From the NCBI RefSeq assembly GCF_025989125.1, contig NZ_JAPDNR010000001.1:6002087-6066086 (forward strand): a DNA stretch of 64,000 nt, in the 5' to 3' direction. The notes under the pieces are model-generated. The model did no database searches. It was given only the letters and a program-made list of their open reading frames with translations, and had not been told where the DNA came from. Every line of letters starts with the position of its first letter. The first letter of the stretch is position 1. The position numbers and the translations under genes are program-made. Below, piece after piece: positions 52,055 through 61,812 of the stretch. Source of the stretch: Chitinophaga nivalis. GTDB taxonomy: Bacteria; Bacteroidota; Bacteroidia; Chitinophagales; Chitinophagaceae.

Positions 52055-52558
52055 CTAGTGACCAATACAATTCGCCAACTCAACAAAAAGGTATTTATAT
52101 AATTCCCTATTAATGGGCACTGGAGATGTTAAAGCAGACAAACAATATTCACCGTATCTTTTCCCATTAACATCTTTTAATACAAAATATGAAATATTAC
52201 CACTTACTTCGGAAGCGCCAGGCATAGATGTAATATATTCTTGATCATAATTGTCAATATTAAATGCTTTGGACAAAACCTCATGCTGCAGAGGAGCTGT
52301 TCTAACCACCTCTGTCTTACTTATCATACCAAGGCTATCTATTTTAACAAACAGCTCCCTATAGCCTCTTTCTACAGGATACACCACATAATAAAATGTA
52401 TTTAAAATAGAATAAAGTACCTTACTAGTAGGTAGCGTATCAAAGTTGTGCAATACCATGTCGGCTCTCTTTCTACTAATGGAATCTATGTTAGATTGAG
52501 CAAAACAGATGTTTATACCAATTGATAATATAGCTGATAAAAAAACATCAACCCTCAT
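52055..52558 (-). CDS. Exported hypothetical protein, RHS-array gene 2
   Basis: The 167-residue product has a signal peptide (MRVDVFLSAILSIGINICFAQ). The body contains NTFYYVVYPVERGYRELFVK and a conserved-looking ISYFVLKDVNGKRYGEYC with no named domain. It lies between array genes 1 and 3 with gaps of 120-150 bases. AT-rich composition sets it apart from the flanking kilobases. The function is unknown. Confidence 0.6.
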   Translation of the reverse strand: MRVDVFLSAILSIGINICFAQSNIDSISRKRADMVLHNFDTLPTSKVLYSILNTFYYVVYPVERGYRELFVKIDSLGMISKTEVVRTAPLQHEVLSKAFNIDNYDQEYITSMPGASEVSGNISYFVLKDVNGKRYGEYCLSALTSPVPINRELYKYLFVELANCIGH

Positions 52559-52678
52559 ACTGTTATAATATAAAAATGTAATAGTCTCGACAACTCTATA
52601 GCTTTATTGCTTCCCAGTCAACAATAGATTTCCTCTTTTTCATGGATCTAATAGTAGATAAAATACAGAGCTCATTTG

Positions 52679-53110
52679 TTATTTTGGTTGCTTAATAAAT
52701 TGGTACTTTATCATTTCGTCCGGATCGCCTTTCCATACAAATAAATCCCATGGTTCTTTGTCAGAAATACCTTGTCCTGATATATAAAATAGAATTCCTC
52801 CTTTTCCTTTTCTATCCATCAAGTTGTATGAAATTTTCACTCCAGTACTTTTACCTCCTGTGATACCACTATTAACATTATTTAATATTTTCCAGGTTCC
52901 TTTACTATTAATTTTTTCATTCTCATTCTTGGAAATACTTATTATAGCGTTATTTAAATTATTTAATATGCAAGTCCCATCTTGATTAAAAGTAATAGTC
53001 GCATTATCATTTGATTTCCAAACTCCAATAAAATCTTCTGTTTCAAATTTGGGTTCTTCACACCCTAATAGAAAAAAACCAAAAACTAGCATCAAATATT
53101 TTACTCTCAT
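52679..53110 (-). CDS. Lipocalin-like lipoprotein, candidate RHS immunity protein
   Basis: The start is placed at 53110 (MRVKYLMLVFGFFLLGC, lipobox cysteine 17), overlapping the end of the RHS gene frame, so the pair is tightly coupled. The 143-residue lipoprotein has a lipocalin-like opening (FIGVWKSNDNATITFNQDGT) and GTWKILNN strands. A small gene immediately 3' of a polymorphic toxin is by rule its immunity gene. A periplasmic membrane-anchored immunity protein would imply a toxin acting in the periplasm or membrane. The function is inferred from position. Confidence 0.7.
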   Translation of the reverse strand: MRVKYLMLVFGFFLLGCEEPKFETEDFIGVWKSNDNATITFNQDGTCILNNLNNAIISISKNENEKINSKGTWKILNNVNSGITGGKSTGVKISYNLMDRKGKGGILFYISGQGISDKEPWDLFVWKGDPDEMIKYQFIKQPK

Positions 53111-53112
53111 CA

Positions 53113-56100
53113 TTATTGCATTAGTAATGTTTCTGTCCAATTAAATGATTGCGAAGTTTTCGACCCCCAACCTGTTTGAAATGCAGTATTTATCCGACTT
53201 CCAATTGTAGCTTGCCAACCTGGAAAATAACCTAAAACTGGCGGCCTTGAAGCTGATTGCATTGTCGAAGTATTATATACCGAAAAAGTAACTCCAATCG
53301 TGTTATTTTCATAATTAGGAGTAGCTGTCCATTTTAAATCGTAGGAACCAAGATATGTTACCGCCAAATTCCCTGTTAACCCTCCTGTTAAAAGAGTTGA
53401 GTAATCTTTTAAATAAAGTCCAACACCCTTAATTCCTCCCAATCTATAAGGACTACTACCTGATAACTCTCCTCCATTTCCTACATTTCCGATGATAGTT
53501 TTCCTTGTATTTTCAACATTCTCATGTTGTCGTAACATTTCTGTAAAAACATCACCATTTGTAAAACTCCTATTTCTTGGGCCATTACCTGACAACCATT
53601 CTGTACCTACCTGAAATGGTGTTACAATAGAATTAGGCCAAGTAAATGAAATATCGTTCTTACTGTACCCTAAATAAACGCTCGTTTTTCCGTCATTTCC
53701 ATTTCGTTCACCAATCTTGGCATTATCTATTATAGAGCCAGGAGCTTTATAAGCATCAAACCCTGCGGCTCTGGCTTGTTCTTCACTTTTAATATTATCG
53801 TCCCAATGATAGGTAGTTGTTCCATCTGCATTATTACGACCAACCCAGTCATCTAATTGTCCATCTGGGTCAATACGATTAATAGGATTATTGCTCATTG
53901 CATTGTATGATGATAGGCTTATCCTTTGATCTGCCAACGGATCTATCTGTGAAAACCGTCCGATCTGCTGATCAAGGATTCTTGCATTGAAGTCATATAG
54001 TTCCAACCCAACACCCTCTCCAAACTCATTCCGCTGCAACTCCTTCCCATTATACTTCATCCGATTCTCCGGATAATTCGCTCCCTTCAACGCATTCGAA
54101 CTTATCCCCGCCATCGTCAACCCAAACGGATAATAATGCGTTTCCTCCAGCACCGGCCCACTCACTACGCCTAACACCACATTATCAAAGAACACTTCCT
54201 GTGGCGTTTCGTTGCTGGTATATACATACAGGAAGCCACTTTTCCTGATGGGCATCTGATCTACCGCCAAGGTTTGCAGTTGATCCGGTTCCGCTTTCAC
54301 CTGTTTTACGCCGCTGTTCTCCTCAACTAAGTTAAACTGGTCGTCGAACAAAACAAAATTAAGATAGGCTTTAGGCCGGTCAGGATTTTGGCGATTGGGT
54401 TCTTTGTCTTTTAAGCGTTGATAGTCTTTGTTGTAGAAGTTAGTATTGAAAGGGGTTTGATTACCGGCGGTAGCTGCATCGTGGGCGCCGGCTTCGGGGG
54501 CCGTGCCGCCGAATGCTTGTACCAGCGCTGCCAGCATGTTTTCTGCAGGCAGTTCCGAGGTGTTTTTGTCTTGCGGACCGGTAGATTTATAGAAGGCTTT
54601 AGCGCCAATCTGGATGGAATCGCCGGCCATAACGCGCAGCACGATGGAAGGGCCAATCTTTTTACCGCCATTTTTAGCGGCCAGTTTGGCAACGGATTCA
54701 TTTTGTGCCGTGTCTTCTGCCGGGTAGCCTACGGGTTTAGGGGCACGGGTATCGTCGATGTTGCTGAACAACTGGCCTTCTTTGGCGGCTGCCGGTGTTT
54801 CCATGGTGGCGGCGTACATAGAAAAGTCGCGTTGCTCCGTGAGTACCAGACGGGTATTGCCCAGGTGATCTTTTACAAAGTAGTCGTATACGTAAGCAGG
54901 GGCCTGACCGGTTTTATAGGCCAGCCGTACCCGGCCTTCTTCGTGGCCAAAGAACAGTAGGGTGTCGTTCTGGTACACGAAGCCATTGATATAACTGGTG
55001 GTAGTGGTTTTTACTGCTGATCCGGTTCTGTCAGTCACCGTCTTTTTTATCTTGTTACCGGCGGCGTCGTATTGATAGGCGATGGTGCCTTTGTTATCCA
55101 TGGTAATCAATACCGGCAGGTTGAGATGGTTGTAAGTGATAGATGAAATGGATTTGTTCAGATCTTTCACCAGGTTACCGTTTACATCATAGTCGTAATC
55201 ATTACCGGTGTTTTTGCCGTTCTTGAAGTCGCCCAGGGCAGTGGATACGCCACTGGTGTCGTATACCGCTGCCAGCTTATTGCTGTTGGGCAGGTAGGTA
55301 TAGGCCATTTGATCCAGCGGAACGATGTTAGTACCCTCCATCCCCTTCTGTGCCATTTTGGTGATGTTACCATTGGCATCATAGTTTATCCAGGGTACGG
55401 AGAAATCCACTTTATTTTGCTCCCATTGGGTGCTGCCACTATTCTGCTGACTGAAATAGGCCTGTGTTAAACGACTGGTAAGGTCATAGTTATAACCGTA
55501 GGCACGTTGCAGGGGATCATTCCAGCCTTTCCAGCGGATACCGCTGATATTACCATTGTAGTTTTTATTGCTGAAACCATTGTCGTAGTTCAGTTCCTGG
55601 CCGAAGTGAGAACCGTTGCTACCATTGTTCAGGTATTCTTTATTGATGCTGCGCAACCAACCCCGGATGTTATATTCATAGGATAACTGTTCCAGTGGCG
55701 GATTGTTTTTGTTGATGCCGAGTAGCTTTGTTTTGAGTTGTCCTAGTTCATCATAATCGTTGGTGGCGATGGTGCGTTCCAGGTCAGTGGTATCATTTAC
55801 CCGTTTCTTGATGGTCTTTAACCGGCTGGCGTCATCATATGTCAGCTTGGTCAGTAAAGTGGTTTTAGCCGTGGCCGTACTGAATGGATTGCTATGCCGC
55901 TGATAGGTACTTAATACCTTACCATTGAAATCATACAGGTAGGTGATGGTTTCTTTACCACCTGCAGCATTATCGCTGATGGTTTGTAATACCCGGATTT
56001 TATCGTTGTAGTAGGTTGTGGTGGTAAGCCATTGGTTGGTATCCAGGATGCGCACCTTTGTGCCAGTCACCAGGCCTTTTGCCTGCGTTAAGGCTTTGCC

Positions 56101-57609
56101 ATAGGGCACTGCAAAGGCACTGCCTTCCACCTGCGGTTTGCTGGTATCTCCTAATGCTGCCGCCAGTACACCTGCATAATTATAATGATCGTAAAAAGTA
56201 TAGGTAAGCGGTACCAGCGCCGATGCCGGAATACCCGGCAATGGATTGGACACTGTAACAGTAGCCATTTCACCGGTTAAGGTGGAATCTATAAACACGT
56301 CCACATTGGCACCACTACCGGAATCAAAACCATCATCCAGCGTGACGCTGTTGGTGGCGACATAACTATTGCGATCATGTTTATCTACAAATAAGTCTTT
56401 GATACCTGGGAAAGTATAGGCAGTCGTACCATCCGTGAGGGCTGCATTCATGTTGGTTTGTAAGGTAGCGCGGTTAGTATTGCTGTTATACAGCGCTGTT
56501 TCTACGGGCCTGTTGATAGCATCGTAGAATGTCACCAGCCACTGATTGCCCGCACGTAATTTTCCATCCCGCACAAATACCAGGCGATCCCGCACATCGT
56601 ATACCATCTCCGTAGAATCGGCGCCAGGTACTTTTTTGACGATCATCCGGTTCTTCCCATCGTATTGGTATTGGAAACACAGTTCAGCTGCTACCGACGC
56701 CACATTCCAGGTGCTGGTAATTTTTTCGGTGGCCAGCGGCGGGATTACGAAACGAACGTTGTTTAAGTCGTCGTACACATAGTAAGTACACAACCAGCCC
56801 ATATGTGCCGTACCAGGCGTAGTGGCCAGTTGTACTTTTTTCAGCATCACCAGGTCGTCTTTGTCTTTGTACACCACTACCTGGTTGCCGTTTTCATCGG
56901 TCGTTATGTTTTTAAATAACGCGCCGGTGCTATAGATAGCATTGGTAACAGGGGTACTGCCCTGCATATTCCAGATCCGCACGGAATCTGTAGCCGTATT
57001 CACTTCGTATCCTTGTTTTACCGGATGATTACCACCGGTTTTCGCCCAGCTGTTACCCGGTGCATAGGTATTCAGTACACGGCTCAGCGGCGACGCTTCA
57101 AAATCTGTCTGACTATAATAAACGGCTTCATTTTTAGCACCCGGATTCAGTATCTGATCTGCATAAAAGGATTGCTGCGCGGTAAAAGGATCGGTTTTGA
57201 ATTTACCATCACTGACGTTACCCGTTTTCGGCACATACGGCAGGTATTTATATTGTTCTCTACCCATGGCATCATACACCACCGGCGCCACCACGTCTTT
57301 GCCCGTATTACTCATGCCTTTGGCGACCGTTTGCAAAGGCCGGCCCAGTCCATCAAAGTATTGGGTAGATTGCCGCACCTCTCTTACCGGCCGGCTGGCA
57401 TTCACCACTGCGGCGCTATCGGTAGTGGGCATCGCCGGTTCCCAGACACGGATATAGTTAATGGTCGTATTGCTATAAGCGCCAGGTACGGGTGCAGCCA
57501 AGGCAGATACGCCGTTTCCGGGAGTGGGTTTGTGCTGCGCATGCAACAAACTACTCAGAAGTAGGGATATTGCCGTCAGGCAACCGGTATAGGTATATTT
57601 TCCAAACAT
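53113..57609 (-). CDS. RHS/YD-repeat polymorphic toxin protein with variable C-terminal tip
   Basis: The start at 57609 gives a signal peptide ending LLHAQ and a 1498-residue protein (a frame from 57648 adds 13 codons). The head is DUF6443-type (IRVWEPAMPTTD, STQYFDGLGRPLQTV), the middle is YD repeats, and the shell closes with the hyperconserved core GRFSQIDPLADQ and NPINRIDPDG. After this, about 248 residues form the tip (53113-53858), which I cannot assign; YSTLLTGGLTGNLAVTYLGS and QSFNWTE recur in my memory of other RHS tips. The core is GC-rich while the tip is AT-rich. RHS proteins deliver toxins to rivals, the tip being cleaved inside the shell. An immunity candidate follows at once. 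Confidence 0.9.
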   Translation of the reverse strand: MFGKYTYTGCLTAISLLLSSLLHAQHKPTPGNGVSALAAPVPGAYSNTTINYIRVWEPAMPTTDSAAVVNASRPVREVRQSTQYFDGLGRPLQTVAKGMSNTGKDVVAPVVYDAMGREQYKYLPYVPKTGNVSDGKFKTDPFTAQQSFYADQILNPGAKNEAVYYSQTDFEASPLSRVLNTYAPGNSWAKTGGNHPVKQGYEVNTATDSVRIWNMQGSTPVTNAIYSTGALFKNITTDENGNQVVVYKDKDDLVMLKKVQLATTPGTAHMGWLCTYYVYDDLNNVRFVIPPLATEKITSTWNVASVAAELCFQYQYDGKNRMIVKKVPGADSTEMVYDVRDRLVFVRDGKLRAGNQWLVTFYDAINRPVETALYNSNTNRATLQTNMNAALTDGTTAYTFPGIKDLFVDKHDRNSYVATNSVTLDDGFDSGSGANVDVFIDSTLTGEMATVTVSNPLPGIPASALVPLTYTFYDHYNYAGVLAAALGDTSKPQVEGSAFAVPYGKALTQAKGLVTGTKVRILDTNQWLTTTTYYNDKIRVLQTISDNAAGGKETITYLYDFNGKVLSTYQRHSNPFSTATAKTTLLTKLTYDDASRLKTIKKRVNDTTDLERTIATNDYDELGQLKTKLLGINKNNPPLEQLSYEYNIRGWLRSINKEYLNNGSNGSHFGQELNYDNGFSNKNYNGNISGIRWKGWNDPLQRAYGYNYDLTSRLTQAYFSQQNSGSTQWEQNKVDFSVPWINYDANGNITKMAQKGMEGTNIVPLDQMAYTYLPNSNKLAAVYDTSGVSTALGDFKNGKNTGNDYDYDVNGNLVKDLNKSISSITYNHLNLPVLITMDNKGTIAYQYDAAGNKIKKTVTDRTGSAVKTTTTSYINGFVYQNDTLLFFGHEEGRVRLAYKTGQAPAYVYDYFVKDHLGNTRLVLTEQRDFSMYAATMETPAAAKEGQLFSNIDDTRAPKPVGYPAEDTAQNESVAKLAAKNGGKKIGPSIVLRVMAGDSIQIGAKAFYKSTGPQDKNTSELPAENMLAALVQAFGGTAPEAGAHDAATAGNQTPFNTNFYNKDYQRLKDKEPNRQNPDRPKAYLNFVLFDDQFNLVEENSGVKQVKAEPDQLQTLAVDQMPIRKSGFLYVYTSNETPQEVFFDNVVLGVVSGPVLEETHYYPFGLTMAGISSNALKGANYPENRMKYNGKELQRNEFGEGVGLELYDFNARILDQQIGRFSQIDPLADQRISLSSYNAMSNNPINRIDPDGQLDDWVGRNNADGTTTYHWDDNIKSEEQARAAGFDAYKAPGSIIDNAKIGERNGNDGKTSVYLGYSKNDISFTWPNSIVTPFQVGTEWLSGNGPRNRSFTNGDVFTEMLRQHENVENTRKTIIGNVGNGGELSGSSPYRLGGIKGVGLYLKDYSTLLTGGLTGNLAVTYLGSYDLKWTATPNYENNTIGVTFSVYNTSTMQSASRPPVLGYFPGWQATIGSRINTAFQTGWGSKTSQSFNWTETLLMQ

Positions 57610-57808
57610 AAAACGGGGGTCAGGAATAAATGATTTTATCATGATCATCCGAATCCTATTTATCCTGATTCAGTATAACCATTACTGTTATATCAGCAGG
57701 TAGTGGGTTTCCAACATTACATACGCTACTGACGCTCCTGCAAAATAATTACATTCCGCGAAATATGACGATGGCACGCCGGATAATTTCCGGCGCACCA
57801 TTGTTATT

Positions 57809-59815
57809 TTATTGTTTGATCAATAAAACCGCATCTGCCACTACAATACCAATGGCTTTGTTATTGGAGATCTCCACATAACTACCGGTACCAGCCGGCA
57901 ATGTCACCACGCCCAGGTCCAGCCATTCACCGGTGGTTTGCCCCAGTACCACTACCGATGCCGGCGCAATGGTTTGTTTCCGCAAGGTGGTGCTATCAAA
58001 AATGTTCACCTCAACGGCTGGCGCCAGACCAGGTATTTTGGGGATATAGGTATAAACATGATAGCTGCCCGCCTGTTTAACAAGCGGTGTAAACCGCGCC
58101 GTTTTCAACGGACTGGTAGCTGTAGCTACCGTTGTAAAAGCAGAAGGACCATAACTCACAGGCGTATAACGATTCCAGACACCCACCAGTTTTACCCGGG
58201 CGGTATCATCATTATCTACCAGGATATCAGGCGTGCTGCCATCTGCCAGTGGATTATTCTGCAGCTCCCGCTGCAGGGCCGTCACATTCAGTTGCTGCAC
58301 ACTGCGGTTACTGTCGGCACACATCACGGCGGCCGTGGCGGCAGATTGTGCCAATACCATAAACACCGGCTCCATCCGGATAGAGCCATAGGCAATATGA
58401 CTGGCAGATAAACAAACCGGTACCAGCAGATTTTTCACTTCGGTACTTTTAGGCACAATCGAGCGATAGGCAATCGGGTAAGGACCAAAGCCACCTATTT
58501 GCACATCCCCTTCATTTTTCACCATCCCTTTCACCACCAGGCGCTGACAATTATGCGAGTCCATCGTATACGCTGCCATACCAGCAGTATCGGTTATTTT
58601 CTGCCGTCCCTCGCAATTCGCCTGTGTCATCACATAATCGCTCACCATACGACGCGCCTCGCGGATGTAGAGTTGCGGCGTCCAGTTACCGTTATCGGTG
58701 TATTCATCTTTGGGATATCCCCATTGCAGCATCTCCTGGCGCAAATGCAGCGGCATCCGGCTATCGTTGCCAATAAAATAGAGCAGGCCTTTCGTATAGT
58801 CTTCATGCTCCTGTATCAGCTGCCGGCGGGTCTGATAGCTGGCTTCCGGATAGGCGTAGTTGGCGCCGATCATATCTGTAGAAAAAGGTCCTTTGTTGTT
58901 GATGTCTGTTTTGTTGTTAGGCATCAGGTCTATTTTCAGCAATGGCGCCAGACTGGTGGGCGCCAGCTTACGGACCACCCGCAGCAATAGTTCATAACGG
59001 GAAGAATCATAGCGGAGCGGCCGGGTCACCGATATACGGTTAGCGGAATCTTTGGTTAAACAAATCCTGAAATTATAGGCCTGTACTTTCTGATCGGCAC
59101 TGCCCTTCGTAGCCAGGGTATCTGCACTGATGCCCCACAGCAGGCCGCTGGCCGGATCGCCTGGAACCCGGTAGGGATCAATGCTATCGGGAAACTGATG
59201 TATGTCGCGCAGCTGCACGCCATTGTAGGTTTCAGTATACTGACTGTTGGCTTCCCGCCCGATCGTATACGTTACACCGGCGCCGGCCATCAGGTCGCCT
59301 TCATAGGAACAATCAATAAACATCTTTGCCTTCACCTGAAAAGGTGATAAGCCAGCGGTATCTGTGGTGGGTTGCAGGCTGATATCCGTGATGTAACCAT
59401 TTGTTTTGCTGACGCTCTGCAAGCGGTAGCGATACTGTACCGTTATGCCTGCCCGGTTTAAGTATTGCTGCAGGATTTGCGTGGCTACATGCGGCTCAAA
59501 AATCCATTGTTCCAGCCGGCCGTAGTGTTGCCCTACCCGGCGGTAAAAATCCCGCGACAAGCCGGTGATGGCATATTTATTACCGATATCGGTATAGCCC
59601 AGGCCACCGGCAGTAAGGCCGCCCAGGTGTCTGCCCGGCTCTATGAGCAACACGGTTTTGTGCAGCTGCTGCGCCGTATAGGCAGCAACAACGCCGGCGG
59701 CAGTAGCGCCATAAATACATACATCCACTTCGCGCACCGTTTGGGCCTGTACAGGTATCAGGTTGCCCGTGAGCCCGCTGATGAGCAGGAATAATTGTTT
59801 GAAAAAACTTTTCAT
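57809..59815 (-). CDS. Exported FAD-dependent oxidoreductase with C-terminal golvesin-like domain
   Basis: The start at 59815 gives a signal peptide (MKSFFKQLFLLISGLTGN then LIPVQAQ). The 668-residue product has an FAD-binding Rossmann motif VCIYGATAAGVVAA (residues about 31-44), the ELLRVVR and NFRICLTKD segments and a conserved GSIRMEPVFM near the C-terminal FAD contact. Residues about 545-668 are a beta-sandwich like the golvesin/xanthan-lyase C-terminal domain (GSYHVYTYIPKI, VEISNNKAIGIVVADAVLLI). FAD oxidoreductases of this type act on glycans or peptidoglycan sugars. Two tiny membrane-protein genes lie just upstream. Confidence 0.85.
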   Translation of the reverse strand: MKSFFKQLFLLISGLTGNLIPVQAQTVREVDVCIYGATAAGVVAAYTAQQLHKTVLLIEPGRHLGGLTAGGLGYTDIGNKYAITGLSRDFYRRVGQHYGRLEQWIFEPHVATQILQQYLNRAGITVQYRYRLQSVSKTNGYITDISLQPTTDTAGLSPFQVKAKMFIDCSYEGDLMAGAGVTYTIGREANSQYTETYNGVQLRDIHQFPDSIDPYRVPGDPASGLLWGISADTLATKGSADQKVQAYNFRICLTKDSANRISVTRPLRYDSSRYELLLRVVRKLAPTSLAPLLKIDLMPNNKTDINNKGPFSTDMIGANYAYPEASYQTRRQLIQEHEDYTKGLLYFIGNDSRMPLHLRQEMLQWGYPKDEYTDNGNWTPQLYIREARRMVSDYVMTQANCEGRQKITDTAGMAAYTMDSHNCQRLVVKGMVKNEGDVQIGGFGPYPIAYRSIVPKSTEVKNLLVPVCLSASHIAYGSIRMEPVFMVLAQSAATAAVMCADSNRSVQQLNVTALQRELQNNPLADGSTPDILVDNDDTARVKLVGVWNRYTPVSYGPSAFTTVATATSPLKTARFTPLVKQAGSYHVYTYIPKIPGLAPAVEVNIFDSTTLRKQTIAPASVVVLGQTTGEWLDLGVVTLPAGTGSYVEISNNKAIGIVVADAVLLIKQ

Positions 59816-59961
59816 ATCAGGGATTAATTGGGTGGTTAACAATACCGGGAATTTAATCAAAATCAGTGCGAATGACAAACGGTGTTTTCCACACCCAAAA
59901 AGGGAGACAACAGCGTATATGCTTCGCTGTTATCTCCCTCCGGACACCCGTATTTCAGGGA

Positions 59962-60114
59962 CTATATAAATCGAACCAGCAGCAATATCAGGCAGCACAA
60001 CAAGATGACGAGCGCCACCCGGTTAACGATCCAGACGATATTACTGATATGTTTTTTATCTTTCTGCATCATACTGCCTGTAACCTCCGGCAGTGTTGAA
60101 TTCGTAGGTTCCAT
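59962..60114 (-). CDS. Small single-span membrane protein, 50 residues
   Basis: The ATG at 60114 opens a 50-codon frame ending at 59962. A polar head (MEPTNSTLPEVTGSMMQ, KDKKHISN) is followed by a C-terminal hydrophobic span (IVWIVNRVALVILLCCLILL). It is a C-tail-anchored small protein. It lies just 5' of the FAD oxidoreductase gene and just after a similar small gene. Its sequence has no recognised relatives. Its reality rests on the clean hydrophobic tail and the tandem context. Confidence 0.5.
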   Translation of the reverse strand: MEPTNSTLPEVTGSMMQKDKKHISNIVWIVNRVALVILLCCLILLLVRFI

Positions 60115-60134
60115 ACTTTTATTGTTTTAATGCA

Positions 60135-60275
60135 TTATAAAAAAGAAAGTACGTTTTGATACTGCATACAAACGATGAGCAGCAGGATCAATCCGATGAT
60201 GAGCTTGATGAGCATCCGCACGCGGGAGAAACGCCCGGCATGCCTGATCAGTACTTCATTTGTTTCCATCTGCAT
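60135..60275 (-). CDS. Small single-span membrane protein, 46 residues
   Basis: The frame opens at ATG 60275 (a second ATG is at 60269) and ends at 60135. The charged head METNEVLIRHAGRFSRVR is followed by a membrane span (MLIKLIIGLILLLIVCM) and a short tail. It is tandem to the 50-residue gene, 20 bases apart, on the same strand. The two share design (polar head, tail anchor) rather than sequence. The function is unknown. Confidence 0.5.
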   Translation of the reverse strand: MQMETNEVLIRHAGRFSRVRMLIKLIIGLILLLIVCMQYQNVLSFL

Positions 60276-60404
60276 AAATATTTATTAATTATAGTTGACG
60301 GGTTTGATGAAATTATATTTATCCTTTACCGGTTTAATCTTTCCGTTGATGAGTTTTAACCGGATAACGATTTTATTTAAAGATGAATACCAGGACATAC
60401 TTGT

Positions 60405-61277
60405 TTAATGATTTATTTTTTTTCTGAATCCTTCCGGTGTAGTACCGGTATTTTTTTTGAAGAAAGTAATAAAGTAGGAAGTACTCTCGAACCCCAGCTG
60501 GTCGGCAATTTCCGCCACTGACTGCACGGTATACTGCAATAGCCGCTGGGCTTCAATGGCTACCCGTTTCCGGATCAGCTCTCCGCTCGACACCATCCTG
60601 TAATGACGGCATAGCCGGTTCAGGTAATTGGTGGTCAGATGCAGTTGCTTCGCATAAAAAGACGGCGCTTTATATGTCAGATAATGGACCTCCAGCAATA
60701 CTTCAAACTGTCTTACCTTCTCTGCTTTATTATCTTTTTTTCCCGGTATACCGGCAGTATTGAACTTACGGTCCAACTCACACAGCAGGATGTTGAGGTA
60801 GGAGCGCAACACCTTATCGGCGCCTTTTTGCTGGCCCTCAAATTCTTTTTGCATGAAAGTGGTGAGTACTTTCCACCGGGCCGCCTGTGGCGGGTCCGGA
60901 CGGATGTAACAGCCCATCTCCTTTTGCAGAAACGAGAACTGGTACAGTACATTGTTGTTATACCGTAACGAAAAAAAATCTGCGGCAAAGCAGACGATAC
61001 TGCCGGTTGCTTCCCTGTTAATATCCAGTCGGAATACATTGTCGGGTCGTACACATATGATCTTCGGCTGGTCCAGGCGCACCACTGCCTGATCAATCAT
61101 GGCTGTTCCCTGTGCCTGTTCTATAAACAGGATGGAATAGAAAGATTGTTTGTGTGGTTGCTCCAGCCACGCATATTTTTCCAATATACGCTCCAGCCGC
61201 CCTGTCCAGAAAAGATCATAGGCAGCGCCAAACATGCTGACAGGGAAGACAGTGATGTCTCCTGTTTTGTTCCTCAT
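60405..61277 (-). CDS. AraC family transcriptional regulator
   Basis: The 290-residue protein has an N-terminal sensing region and a C-terminal double helix-turn-helix (about 190-290). The signatures are PSFYAKQLHLTTNYLNRLCR and VAEIADQLGFESTSYFITFFKKNTGTTPEGF. It sits between the tiny membrane-protein genes and the cysteine-rich run, all on the minus strand, so either may be a target. The inducer is unknown. Confidence 0.92.
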   Translation of the reverse strand: MRNKTGDITVFPVSMFGAAYDLFWTGRLERILEKYAWLEQPHKQSFYSILFIEQAQGTAMIDQAVVRLDQPKIICVRPDNVFRLDINREATGSIVCFAADFFSLRYNNNVLYQFSFLQKEMGCYIRPDPPQAARWKVLTTFMQKEFEGQQKGADKVLRSYLNILLCELDRKFNTAGIPGKKDNKAEKVRQFEVLLEVHYLTYKAPSFYAKQLHLTTNYLNRLCRHYRMVSSGELIRKRVAIEAQRLLQYTVQSVAEIADQLGFESTSYFITFFKKNTGTTPEGFRKKINH

Positions 61278-61316
61278 GTAAGCGTTTAAGATGATTCACA
61301 CACGAATACCAGCTAT

Positions 61317-61691
61317 TTACGCTGTGAAGGCAGGAGGCTTAAAGATGCCGGGACTATACCGCAGCGGGTGATAAGGAGGGATATAAATAGCATAAACCGT
61401 GGGTGCTGCTACTGGTTCTCCAGCGGCAAAAACGGTTAACTGCGGGGAGAAGAAAGGAATACTTTCCCGTATTTTCAAATCAGTGGAAGACTCCTGTTTG
61501 TGCTGGTTTTCCGTAATCTTTATTTCCAGGTAACAGTCGCCGCCACAATCCGGCTCCAGTTGAAACCGGTCCAGACAAAGCGTCCGGGCAATGTATTGCC
61601 GGCTCAGATAAAACGACGCTACGATCCAACAATTACTGGTGGACTGTATAAAAACTATACATAATAACCATATGGATACGAGACGTTTCAA
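61317..61691 (-). CDS. Exported cysteine-containing protein of the metal-handling run
   Basis: The 124-residue product has a hydrophobic N-terminus (MKRLVSIWLLCIVFIQSTSNCWIV) and then the motif CLDRFQLEPDCGGDCYLEI. This resembles a Bacteroidota family with a C-x(n)-P-x-C-x-G-x-C-x-L pattern that I have seen next to cytochrome or copper genes. Three closely spaced cysteines could bind a metal ion. It is downstream of the YHS lipoprotein on the same strand, with a gap of 121 bases. Confidence 0.65.
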   Translation of the reverse strand: MKRLVSIWLLCIVFIQSTSNCWIVASFYLSRQYIARTLCLDRFQLEPDCGGDCYLEIKITENQHKQESSTDLKIRESIPFFSPQLTVFAAGEPVAAPTVYAIYIPPYHPLRYSPGIFKPPAFTA

Positions 61692-61812
61692 TACTATCGT
61701 TACTGATTAAACGGTGTTGTTGCAACTGTTAACTGATGAACAAAGATAGGGGCTATTTGCAGATTATCTATCCTTGTCCGGTAAATAAGCGACTATTTTC
61801 TGATTCGTTTTG

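Noticed and set aside
54418..54960. 180-codon plus-strand frame
   Set aside because: Antisense within the RHS gene; glycine/phenylalanine-rich noise.
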